Source: an uncultured Collinsella sp.
Lineage (GTDB): Bacteria; Actinomycetota; Coriobacteriia; Coriobacteriales; Coriobacteriaceae
NCBI GenBank assembly: GCA_958437495.1
Contig: CAUBOH010000007.1
Span: forward strand, 1 to 64,000
Direction: 5' to 3'
Length of the DNA stretch: 64,000 nucleotides
Shown here piece after piece: positions 44,238 through 52,134 of this stretch. Each line of letters begins with the position of its first letter. The first letter of the stretch is position 1. Position numbers and translations under genes: made by a program. Below the pieces are notes generated by a model. The model searched no databases. It worked only from the letters and a program-made list of their open reading frames with translations, and had not been told where the DNA came from.

Positions 44238-44723
44238 ATGGCATCACTGGAAGTCGGCAAGGTTCAGATTTACACGGGCGACGGCAAAGGCAAGACGACG
44301 GCTGCGCTGGGGCTCGCGCTGCGCGCCACGGGCTATGGACTTAACGTACTCATGCTTCAGTTTGCCAAGAAACTGCACTGCGCCGAGCATGATGCCGCGC
44401 CGCGACTGGGGCTGCGTATTGTGCAGGCCGATCGCGACACGCCCGAGGCTTGCGCCGCGCAGATCATGGAGCTCGCACGTGAGCAGATATCGCAGGTCGA
44501 CGTTCTGATTCTGGACGAACTCGGCGAGGCCATGCGCCGGGGCTTTGTGACGCGCGAGGATGTGGAGGGGCTGATCGCGCTGAAGCCCGCCACCACGGAG
44601 CTCGTGCTCACCGGACGCGGGCTGCTGCCCCTCGCGGACCTCGCCGACCTGGTCACCGAAATGCGCCCCATCAAACATTACTTCGACGAAGGCCTCCTAG
44701 CCCGCCAAGGCATCGAATACTAA
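44238..44723 (+). CDS. cobO: Cob(I)yrinic acid a,c-diamide adenosyltransferase (CobO/BtuR family)
   Basis: A 161-residue P-loop protein that adenosylates corrinoids. Walker A is YTGDGKGKTTAALGLAL, Walker B is DVLILDELGEAM, and LTGRG is the late motif. AAAGGA lies 6 nt before the ATG. At 161 residues it is slightly short for the family. No other cobalamin gene is adjacent, so it probably serves salvage. Confidence 0.9.
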   Translation: MASLEVGKVQIYTGDGKGKTTAALGLALRATGYGLNVLMLQFAKKLHCAEHDAAPRLGLRIVQADRDTPEACAAQIMELAREQISQVDVLILDELGEAMRRGFVTREDVEGLIALKPATTELVLTGRGLLPLADLADLVTEMRPIKHYFDEGLLARQGIEY

Positions 44724-44734
44724 ATGAACCGAAA

Positions 44735-44798
44735 GGGACGGAGGAAAACGGATCGCTTCGCCTTATCGCCTGGCCAATGATCCGTTTTCCTCCGTCCC
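44735..44798. repeat. Perfect 20-bp inverted repeat between cobO and the MATE gene
   Basis: GGGACGGAGGAAAACGGATC (44735-44754) is exactly complementary to 44779-44798 around a 24-nt loop. It sits between two convergent genes and could end both transcripts, though it has no clear T-run. It resembles the other long palindromes of the window in style but not in sequence. Confidence 0.9.
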
Positions 44799-44808
44799 CT
44801 ACGGATTA

Positions 44809-46158
44809 TTAGGCGGTGGCGCGGCCGAGCCAGTTGCCGCTGTGGTGGTAGATGGTGAACATCGTGGCCGTGATGAGCCAGGTTACGGGGTAAACCAGCA
44901 GCAGGTGCTCAAGCGACGGATCGAACGGCATAATCGCAAACACCCAGATCACCCTGAGCACGACAGCACCAAAAATCGTGAGCAGCATGGGCTGCAAGCT
45001 CACGCCGGCACCGCGAATGGAGCCCGACGCGTTTTCGATAATCGAGAAGATCGCGTAGAACGGCGCGATGAAATGAAGAATCGTCGTGGTGTACGCCGAA
45101 ATCGAAGCATCGTCGACAAACAAACGCGACAACGGGCCCGAGAACACCAGCAGCACGGCAGACAGACCACCAATGAGCATAAACGACAGCACGAGCGACG
45201 TATGGTAGCCCTTGCGCATGCGCTCGTAGTTGCGCGCGCCAAAGTTCTGCGCCGAGAACGTGGTGATCGACACGCCAAGCGCCTCGGTAACCATCCAGAC
45301 AATGCCATCCAAGCGACCCGAAAGACCCCACGCCGTAGTGACATCGGCACCAAACGAGTTGACCGACACCTGAATCAAAACGTTGGAAATCGAATACGCA
45401 GCAGACTGAAAGCCAAGCGGCAGACCACACGAGATCATGCTCTTACAAATGCCAGGATCAATGCCGAGTTTGGACAGCGAAAGCCGCCACGCACCCGGTG
45501 CGTGCATCATACGAATCACGATCATCGTGGCGTTGGAGCAAATGGTCAGCGTCACCGCGATACCGCAGCCCAAAGCCTCCATATGCAGCACGGCAACAAA
45601 AATGATATCCAGCACAACGTTAACGAGGCAGCCGGAGGCAATGATCACAGCAGGCCCGCGCGTGTCGCCCACGGCGCGCAGCAGTGCCGTTCCCATATTG
45701 AGCAGCAGCGCCGCAACCATGGCGGCAAAGTAGCAACGAGCATAGGCAACGCCCTCGGCCAATAGTTCATGCGGCGTATTCATCAAAACGAGCATGGGCT
45801 CAACGAACACTATGCCAAGAATCGAGAAAACGATACCGCCCACCAGCGCGAGCGTCATGGCCGTGTGGACCGAACGACTCAGTCGCTCATCATCGTGCTG
45901 GCCAAAATACTGACCGGTAATGACCGCGCAGCCGGCGCCGACGCCAACGCAAAAGCCAATGCAAAGCTCGGTGAGCACCATCGTGGCCTGAATGCCGCCC
46001 AGCGCAAGCTTGCCGCCAAACTGACCGACAATATAGGTACCGATAAGCGTGTAAGCCTGCTGAAAAAACGAACTAAAAAAGATAGGAACGCACAGCGACA
46101 GCAGCTGTTGCCAAATGACACCCTGCGTTACATCGATAGCCGTAGATTTCTTAGCCAC
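44809..46158 (-). CDS. MATE family efflux transporter
   Basis: A 449-residue, 12-segment transporter of the MATE superfamily (NorM/DinF type). The N-terminal half shows PIFFSSFFQQAYTLIGTYIV and the second half repeats the pattern with a SALSVSITTFSAQNFGARN-like loop (ALGVSITTFSAQNFGARNY). It exports drugs or metabolites by ion exchange. The GTG start at 46158 has GGGGAGG 4 nt upstream. Confidence 0.92.
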   Translation of the reverse strand: MAKKSTAIDVTQGVIWQQLLSLCVPIFFSSFFQQAYTLIGTYIVGQFGGKLALGGIQATMVLTELCIGFCVGVGAGCAVITGQYFGQHDDERLSRSVHTAMTLALVGGIVFSILGIVFVEPMLVLMNTPHELLAEGVAYARCYFAAMVAALLLNMGTALLRAVGDTRGPAVIIASGCLVNVVLDIIFVAVLHMEALGCGIAVTLTICSNATMIVIRMMHAPGAWRLSLSKLGIDPGICKSMISCGLPLGFQSAAYSISNVLIQVSVNSFGADVTTAWGLSGRLDGIVWMVTEALGVSITTFSAQNFGARNYERMRKGYHTSLVLSFMLIGGLSAVLLVFSGPLSRLFVDDASISAYTTTILHFIAPFYAIFSIIENASGSIRGAGVSLQPMLLTIFGAVVLRVIWVFAIMPFDPSLEHLLLVYPVTWLITATMFTIYHHSGNWLGRATA

Positions 46159-46282
46159 ACGCCCTCCCCACCAGCGTACGTTAAACAACGAAACGGCAAT
46201 TTAAGACCAAAGTCAATACCAGCTTAGCACCGACCGGCGTCGACCGAAACACCCCGAATCAGAGCCCGGTCGAACTATCTGC

Positions 46283-47197
46283 CTAGTGATACAAACCCGG
46301 CTGGTAGTGATACTCATTGCTCACGTGCGGGCAGAGCTGCCAAAAGGCGACGGCGCTGGCCGCGGCAACGTTGAGTGAATCGACACCGTGCGCCATCGGA
46401 ATACGCACGGCTCGGTCGCAACCGGCAATAGTCTTGGCGCCCAAGCCGGCACCCTCGGTACCCATAAAGATCGCTAGGCGATCTATCTCCTGCAGCACGG
46501 GATCGTCCAGCGACACCGAATCATCCGTCAGCGCCATCGCGGCACACGAAAAACCGGCATGATGCAGCGACGCCAACCCGTCATGCGGCCACACGCGCGC
46601 CTCACTGCCAATACGCGTCCACGGCACCTGAAACACAGTGCCCATGCTCACACGAGCCGAGCGACGATACAGTGGATCGCAGCACGTAGGGCTCACCAGA
46701 ATGCCGTCGACATTGAGCGCGGCGGCCGAGCGGAAAATAGCGCCCACGTTCGTGTGGTCGACAATACCCTCGAGCACGCATACGCGCACCGGGTGCTCCC
46801 CCGCCGCCTCGACGACGCCGTCCAAGAACTCATCAACCGGAATCTGTCGCGGGCGACGAAACGCCGCCAGCGCGCCGCGAGTCACGTTAAAACCCGTCAA
46901 CTGCTCCATGAGCTCCATGGAGGCCACGAACACGGGAACCGGACCTGCGCCCTCGCGCACGACTAGGCGCTCAAACAGCGGCATCATCTGGTCGAGCCAG
47001 CGTTCGCCCAAAAGAAAGCTCACCGGCTGGTATCCGGCACGCACCGCGCGCTCGATAACCTTGGCACTCTCGGCGATAAAGATACCCTTTTGCGGCTCCA
47101 GCACGCAGCGCAGCTCGCGCTCGGTCAGTCGCACGTAGGCATCGAGCCGCTCGTCCTCGAGCGAATCAATTCGCAGAACCTCAACGGCATCAGTCAT
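46283..47197 (-). CDS. SpoU/TrmH family RNA methyltransferase
   Basis: A 304-residue SPOUT methyltransferase with the three motifs DHTNVGAIFRSAAALNVDG, IFMGTEGAGLG and IPMAHGVDSLNVAAASAV. The N-terminal about 100 residues are a substrate-binding domain resembling those of rRNA 2'-O-methyltransferases. The RNA target (tRNA or 23S rRNA) cannot be set from sequence. The start at 47197 has GAAGGG upstream; the longer frame has no ribosome site. Confidence 0.92.
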   Translation of the reverse strand: MTDAVEVLRIDSLEDERLDAYVRLTERELRCVLEPQKGIFIAESAKVIERAVRAGYQPVSFLLGERWLDQMMPLFERLVVREGAGPVPVFVASMELMEQLTGFNVTRGALAAFRRPRQIPVDEFLDGVVEAAGEHPVRVCVLEGIVDHTNVGAIFRSAAALNVDGILVSPTCCDPLYRRSARVSMGTVFQVPWTRIGSEARVWPHDGLASLHHAGFSCAAMALTDDSVSLDDPVLQEIDRLAIFMGTEGAGLGAKTIAGCDRAVRIPMAHGVDSLNVAAASAVAFWQLCPHVSNEYHYQPGLYH

Positions 47198-47306
47198 AGC
47201 AGCCAGCCCGCACCCTTCTTTACAGCACATCTATACCAAACGAGGCGACGCTAAGCGCCGCCCCATGCATTCAAATAACCCGATGATAGCGTTCACGCCA
47301 GACGAT

Positions 47307-47825
47307 TTACGCCTCAACGCGACGATACGTCACGAACTCATAATCGACGCCCTCGTCGCCCTCTCCCGAGGCAATCGTGGCAACACCACCACGCCGCGCG
47401 ATCTCCCACGCGGGATCGACGTCCAAGTCGGGAAAGTACGTGTCCACGGCATGGGTGCAATGGTCGTGCGTGACCTCGGCCTCGGCGCAATACGGCAAAA
47501 ACTGCCGATATACCTCGCCGCCGCCGATCACCCAGGCAACAGACTCACCGGCAACCGCGGCGAGCGCTTCGTCAACGCTATGCACCACGTCAACGCCCTC
47601 GGCAGCAAAGCTCTCGTCGCGCGTAAGCACGATATTGCGGCGGTTCTTGAGCGGACGCCCGCCGGGAAAACTCAGAAGTGTCTTGCGTCCCATAATGACC
47701 GGACATCCCTTGGTACACGCCACAAAATGGCGCATATCGGCGCGATTGGACACGACCATGTCGCCCTCGCAACCAATGCCCCAGTCATCGCACACGGCGA
47801 CAATGGCAGAAAGCTTACACGTCAT
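47307..47825 (-). CDS. folA: Dihydrofolate reductase
   Basis: A 172-residue DHFR. It has WGIGCEGDMVV, MRHFVACTKG, VIMGRKTLLSFPGGRPLKNR, NIVLTR and WVIGGGEVYRQFL. It regenerates tetrahydrofolate consumed by the adjacent thyA. The start at 47825 has AGGTG 6 nt upstream. thyA ends 9 nt before this start. Confidence 0.93.
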   Translation of the reverse strand: MTCKLSAIVAVCDDWGIGCEGDMVVSNRADMRHFVACTKGCPVIMGRKTLLSFPGGRPLKNRRNIVLTRDESFAAEGVDVVHSVDEALAAVAGESVAWVIGGGEVYRQFLPYCAEAEVTHDHCTHAVDTYFPDLDVDPAWEIARRGGVATIASGEGDEGVDYEFVTYRRVEA

Positions 47826-47834
47826 GCGCGTCAC

Positions 47835-48683
47835 CTACACCGCAATGGGGATGTTCTTGACCTGCGGGCCGTGCTCGTAGCCCTCAACGATCAGGTCATC
47901 GGTCGTAAACGCGTAGAAATCATGCACATCGGGGTTAAGCGTTACCTTGGGAGCCGCAAACTGCGGACGCTCGATAAGCTCGCGGACGATATCAACATGA
48001 CGGTCGTAGATATGGGCGTCGGCGATCACGTGCAACAACTCGCCGGGAATCATATCGACAGACTGCGCGACCATCATCAGCAAAATGGCGTACTGGCACA
48101 CGTTCCAGTTGTTCGCGGCCAAAATGTCCTGGCTGCGCTGGTTGAGAATCATATTGAGCGTCGGTTTGTCATCCTGAGGGCGCTGCGTCACGTTATACGT
48201 CACGCTGTAGGCGCACGGATACAGGTGCATCTCGGACAGGTCGCTAAACACATAGGTGTTCGTCATAATGCGGCGGCTGTACGGCGTGTGCTTAAGGTCG
48301 TACAGCACGCGGTCCATCTGGTCAAAGTCGCCCTCGGGATAATGGCTCTTCTGCCCAATCTGATACCCATAGGCCTTGCCGATGGAGCCGGTCTCGTCGG
48401 CCCACTCATCCCAAATATGGCTGTTGAGGTCATGCACGTTATTGGACTTCTTTTGATAGATCCACAGAATCTCGTCCATGGCAGACTTAAGCGCCGTGCG
48501 ACGCAGGGTGAGCGCGGGGAACTCCTCACGCAGATCGTAGCGTGCCGTAACGCCAAAGTTTTTAATGGTATAGGCAGGGGTGCCGTCCTCCCACACCGGG
48601 CGGACCTTTTGGCCCTCGGTGGTGGTGCCATGGTCCAAAATATCGCGGCACATGGCTACAAACTGTTGATCAGCCTTGCTCAT
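47835..48683 (-). CDS. thyA: Thymidylate synthase
   Basis: A 282-residue ThyA converting dUMP to dTMP. The nucleophilic cysteine is in HLYPCAYSVTYNV and the dUMP-binding stretch is LNQRSQDILAANNWNVCQYA, followed by ADAHIYDRH. The residue after the PC is Ala, not the His of E. coli, as in the B. subtilis-type enzymes. AGGAGG is 4 nt before the ATG at 48683. It is divergent from the DUF134 gene. Confidence 0.94.
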   Translation of the reverse strand: MSKADQQFVAMCRDILDHGTTTEGQKVRPVWEDGTPAYTIKNFGVTARYDLREEFPALTLRRTALKSAMDEILWIYQKKSNNVHDLNSHIWDEWADETGSIGKAYGYQIGQKSHYPEGDFDQMDRVLYDLKHTPYSRRIMTNTYVFSDLSEMHLYPCAYSVTYNVTQRPQDDKPTLNMILNQRSQDILAANNWNVCQYAILLMMVAQSVDMIPGELLHVIADAHIYDRHVDIVRELIERPQFAAPKVTLNPDVHDFYAFTTDDLIVEGYEHGPQVKNIPIAV

Positions 48684-48768
48684 TGACCCTCCTGTCAGTC
48701 GCCTATAAGCGAGATTCATTGTAGCCCAGGCGCACGCGGCCCCACAGCCCAAACATAAGCCCTCATTT

Positions 48769-48784
48769 TCTGACATATGCCAGA
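48769..48784. promoter_or_regulatory. Upstream operator-like palindrome, site 1
   Basis: TCTGACATATGCCAGA is a 16-bp palindrome with one mismatch, 6 nt upstream of the probable -35 of the DUF134 gene. Its centre is 53 bp from that of site 2, about five helical turns. Confidence 0.65.
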
Positions 48785-48790
48785 AATTCC

Positions 48791-48818
48791 TTGCGTAAAA
48801 TCGTACATTCGTTATTCT
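48791..48818 (+). promoter_or_regulatory. Putative promoter of the DUF134 gene
   Basis: TTGCGT (48791-48796) and TATTCT (48813-48818) are 16 nt apart and lie between the two palindromes. Confidence 0.5.
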
Positions 48819-48823
48819 ATTGT

Positions 48824-48835
48824 TGACATATGTCA
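48824..48835. promoter_or_regulatory. Operator-like palindrome, site 2
   Basis: TGACATATGTCA is a perfect 12-bp palindrome at the expected transcription start and just before the GGAGAG ribosome site. With site 1 it brackets the promoter, a pattern of repression by a dimeric or tetrameric regulator. Confidence 0.7.
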
Positions 48836-48849
48836 GATTTGGAGAGTGT

Positions 48850-49614
48850 ATGGCAGGAAGACACGAAAAACTACGCCGCGTTGGGATTATCCCCGAATAC
48901 CGCGGCTTTACCCCCGATGGTCTTGCCAGCGGCGACGCCATCGACATGACGGTCGACGAGCTCGAGGTCCTGCGCCTATGCGACCTGGAAGGGCTCAATC
49001 AGGAGGAAGTCGCCCAACACATGGGCATTGCCCGCGCCACGGTGGCAGCCATCTGCAGCCGCGCGCATCGCAAGGTGGCAAACGCGCTGGTCAATGGACG
49101 GGCGATCGTCATCGAAGGCGGCAACATCGCGTACTCCCCCATCACCACGACGACGGCCGCATGGCCAGCAAAGGAGGTCGACACCATGAGGGTGGCAACG
49201 ACGTACGACAACGGCAATATCTTTATGCACTTTGGCCGCAGCGAGCAGTTCAAGATCTATGACATCCAGGACGGCAAGGTGCTCAACGAGCAGGTCGTAG
49301 GCACCGGCGGCACCGGTCACGGCGCCCTGGCGGGCCTGCTCGCCAACGGTGGCGTCGACACACTCATCTGCGGCGGCATCGGCGGCGGCGCCATCAACGC
49401 GCTCACCCAGGCCGGCATCACGGTCTATGCGGGCGCCCAGGGCAGCTGCGATGCCTGCGTCGAGGCCCTCATTGCCGGCACGCTCGCGCAGACCGGCGAG
49501 GCCACCTGCGACTGCCATGGTCACGACCACGAGCACACCCATGAGCATGGTGAATCCTGCGGCTGCCACAGCCACCACGACCACGAAGGCCACGAGGGCT
49601 GCGGGTGCCACTAA
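48850..49614 (+). CDS. DUF134 HTH + NifX/dinitrogenase FeMo-cofactor-type fusion with His/Cys-rich tail
   Basis: A 254-residue protein. The first about 105 residues are a DUF134 HTH domain (MTVDELEVLRLCDLEGLNQE and VAQHMGIARATVAAI). A NifX/NifB-associated cofactor-binding domain follows (about 120-220; FMHFGRSEQFKIYDI, GGIGGGAINALTQAGI). The last 35 residues contain 12 His and 6 Cys (for example HGHDHEHTHEH and CGCHSHHDHEGH), a likely metal-binding tail. GGAGAG is upstream of the ATG at 48850. No nitrogen-fixation gene is visible. A metal- or cofactor-responsive regulator is likely. Confidence 0.85.
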   Translation: MAGRHEKLRRVGIIPEYRGFTPDGLASGDAIDMTVDELEVLRLCDLEGLNQEEVAQHMGIARATVAAICSRAHRKVANALVNGRAIVIEGGNIAYSPITTTTAAWPAKEVDTMRVATTYDNGNIFMHFGRSEQFKIYDIQDGKVLNEQVVGTGGTGHGALAGLLANGGVDTLICGGIGGGAINALTQAGITVYAGAQGSCDACVEALIAGTLAQTGEATCDCHGHDHEHTHEHGESCGCHSHHDHEGHEGCGCH

Positions 49615-49672
49615 CTGGCAAGCGCCTCGGTGCCGACACGCGCCACACACACAACAAACCATGCAACAACGA

Positions 49673-49708
49673 CGAAGGCCGCCTGGAATACCATCCAGGC
49701 GGCCTTCG
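49673..49708. terminator. Hairpin between the DUF134 gene and ffh
   Basis: Perfect 15-nt arms CGAAGGCCGCCTGGA (49673-49687) and its complement (49694-49708), loop of 6. It lies between convergent genes; the flanks are only weakly T-rich. Confidence 0.65.
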
Positions 49709-49730
49709 CCATACACGACTCAACTAGTCG

Positions 49731-51206
49731 TTACTTCTTATTGCGCATCTGCGCTTCCATCTGGCGCAGCAGGTCCATATCGGACTTGGGGCCGCCCGTT
49801 CCCAGGCCGCCCATGCCGCCCAGGCCCATGGCATCCAGACCGGGAATATTGGGCATGCGCATCTTTTTGCCCTTCTTGCCCTTTTTGCCCTTCTTGCCGC
49901 CGGCCTGCGCCTGATTGGCCATCGTGCGCATACGGCCCATCATCTTATTCATCTCGCCCCACTGCTTCATAAGGCTGTTGACCTCGGTGGGGGTCACGCC
50001 GGCGCCCTTGGCGATGCGGGCGCGACGCTGGCCGTTGATGATGGAGGGGCGCAGGCGCTCCTCCTTGGTCATCGACATGATGATGGCCTCGTTCTTATCG
50101 AAGATGCCCTCGTCCAGATTGCCGCCCATCTGGTTGAGCGCACGCTGGCCGCCGGGGAGCATACCCAGGATGCCCTTCATGCCGCCCATCTTCTTGACAG
50201 CCTTCATCTGCTCGAGCATGTCGTTCATGGTGAAGCCCTCGCGCAGCATGCGCTCGGCAGCCTCGAGCTGCTTAGCGTCAGCCGCCTCCTGGGCCTTCTC
50301 GATGATGCCGACAACGTCGCCCATGCCCAAGATGCGTTTGGCCATGCGGTCCGGGTAAAACGGCTCCAGCGAATCGGGCTTCTCGCCCATGCTCACGAAC
50401 TTGATGGGCTTGCCGGTCACCTGGCGCACCGAAAGCGCGCCGCCGCCACGGGCGTCACCGTCAAGCTTGGAGATGATTACGCCGTCAAAGTCGGTGCGCT
50501 CGGCAAACGTCGAGACGACGTTGACGATATCCTGGCCGGTCATGGCATCGACGACCATCAGCACCTGATCGGGCTTGACGGCCTTCTTGATGTCCACGGC
50601 CTCCTGCATCATCTGCTCGTCGATCTGCAGACGACCGGCGGTATCGACGATGACCACATCGCGCAGGTGGTCGACGGCCTCCTGGATGGCGCCCTTAGCG
50701 ATATCGACCGGGTGCGCGCCGTCACCGCGGAAGACCGGCACGCCGATCTCGCCGCCGAGCGTGGCCAGCTGGTCGGCAGCGGCGGGGCGGTAGACGTCGC
50801 ACGCGGCGAGCAGCGGCGAGCGACCCTGCTTCTTGAGCAGGTAAGCCAGCTTTACGGCCGCCGTGGTCTTACCAGAGCCCTGCAGGCCAACGAGCATGAT
50901 GACGTTGGGGATGCGGTTACTAAAGACGAGCTTGCTCTCGGTAGAGCCGAGCATCTCGGTGAGCTCGTCGAGCACGATCTTGACGACGTTTTGCGCCGGG
51001 GACAGGGACTCCATGACCTCGGCGGTCATGCAGCGCTCCTTAGTCTTAGCGACAAACTCCTTAACGACCTTGAAGTTGACGTCGGCCTCGAGCAGCGCCA
51101 TGCGGATGTCGCGCATGGACGAGGTGATATCGGCCTCGGTCAGCTTACCCTTGCCGCGCAGGCGGTCAAATGTGTCGTTGAGGCGATCGCTCAGAGAATC
51201 AAACAC
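49731..51206 (-). CDS. ffh: Signal recognition particle protein Ffh
   Basis: A 491-residue SRP54 GTPase that binds signal peptides and 4.5S RNA. An N domain is followed by the G domain (GLQGSGKTTAAVKLA, DTAGR, SKLDGDARGGGAL) and a methionine-rich M domain. A repeated GKKGKKGKK stretch and Gly/Met-rich tail close it. The start is GTG with AAGGAG upstream, 10 nt past the ftsY stop. Probably the last gene of the rnc-smc-ftsY-ffh operon. Confidence 0.96.
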   Translation of the reverse strand: MFDSLSDRLNDTFDRLRGKGKLTEADITSSMRDIRMALLEADVNFKVVKEFVAKTKERCMTAEVMESLSPAQNVVKIVLDELTEMLGSTESKLVFSNRIPNVIMLVGLQGSGKTTAAVKLAYLLKKQGRSPLLAACDVYRPAAADQLATLGGEIGVPVFRGDGAHPVDIAKGAIQEAVDHLRDVVIVDTAGRLQIDEQMMQEAVDIKKAVKPDQVLMVVDAMTGQDIVNVVSTFAERTDFDGVIISKLDGDARGGGALSVRQVTGKPIKFVSMGEKPDSLEPFYPDRMAKRILGMGDVVGIIEKAQEAADAKQLEAAERMLREGFTMNDMLEQMKAVKKMGGMKGILGMLPGGQRALNQMGGNLDEGIFDKNEAIIMSMTKEERLRPSIINGQRRARIAKGAGVTPTEVNSLMKQWGEMNKMMGRMRTMANQAQAGGKKGKKGKKGKKMRMPNIPGLDAMGLGGMGGLGTGGPKSDMDLLRQMEAQMRNKK

Positions 51207-51216
51207 TAGTCACTCC

Positions 51217-52134
51217 TTAGTTGGACTCGCCCACCAGGGCGCGGCAGAAATCTTTGGCATTAAACTCCTGCAGGTCATCGACCTGCTCGCCCACGCCGAT
51301 GCGCAGGATGGGAAGCTTAAGCTTCTCGGCCACGGCCATGGCGATACCGCCCTTTGCCGTGCCGTCGAGCTTTGTCATGATAATACCGTCCAGGCCCAGC
51401 GCCTCGTTAAACTCGAGCGCCTGGTTAAGGCCGTTTTGGCCGGTGGCGGCATCGATCACGAGCACGACATAGACGGGCATGGGACCGGCGGCCATATTGG
51501 CGGCGCGCTTACGCGTCACGTTGACCACCTTGGCAAGCTCGCGCATGAGCTCCGGGCTCGTGTGCAGACGGCCGGCGGTATCGATAAGCACCAGGTCGCT
51601 GCCGCGCTTGTCGGCCTCATCGAGCACGTCATAGCACACGCTTGCCGGGTCGGAGCCGCGGTCGCGCTTGATGACGGGAACGCCGGCGCGCTGGCCCCAC
51701 ACATCGAGCTGCTCAATGGCGGCAGCGCGGAAGGTATCGGCAGAACCGATCACGACGTTCTTGCCGCGGGCGGCCATGGCACTCGCGATCTTGCCGACCG
51801 TCGTGGTCTTGCCGGCGCCGTTGATGCCCACAAACAGCACGCAGCTCGGCGTATCGGCGAACGGATCGCGCTCGATGGGCACAAAGTGCTGTTCGAGCTG
51901 CTCGGCTAGGGCACGACGGAGCTGCGGGGCGGTCTTGAGGTTCTTCTTAGCCGCGGCATCGCGCAGGTCATCGGACACCTTGATCGCGACCTCGGCACCC
52001 ATGTCACCCATGACGAGAGTGTCCTCTAGGTCCTCCCAAAAATCCTCGTCGACCTCACCGCCAAAGTAAAAGACCTCGTTGAGGGCCTCGCGGCTGCGCT
52101 CAAGCCCGCGCGAGAGAGCGTCAAAGAATCCCAT
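51217..52134 (-). CDS. ftsY: SRP receptor FtsY
   Basis: A 305-residue SRP GTPase receptor with a short N-terminal region and the NG core: VGINGAGKTTTVGKIAS, SADTFRAAAIEQL, LIDTAGRLHT and TKLDGTAKGG. It docks SRP-ribosome complexes at the membrane. There is no long acidic A domain as in E. coli. The start shares one base with the smc stop (TAATG), and ffh follows 10 nt further on. Confidence 0.96.
   Translation of the reverse strand: MGFFDALSRGLERSREALNEVFYFGGEVDEDFWEDLEDTLVMGDMGAEVAIKVSDDLRDAAAKKNLKTAPQLRRALAEQLEQHFVPIERDPFADTPSCVLFVGINGAGKTTTVGKIASAMAARGKNVVIGSADTFRAAAIEQLDVWGQRAGVPVIKRDRGSDPASVCYDVLDEADKRGSDLVLIDTAGRLHTSPELMRELAKVVNVTRKRAANMAAGPMPVYVVLVIDAATGQNGLNQALEFNEALGLDGIIMTKLDGTAKGGIAMAVAEKLKLPILRIGVGEQVDDLQEFNAKDFCRALVGESN

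Noticed and set aside
42397..44508. 703-codon open frame opposite ftsH, running into cobO
   Set aside because: Antisense frame of FtsH; cobO itself is read in another frame with a good ribosome site.
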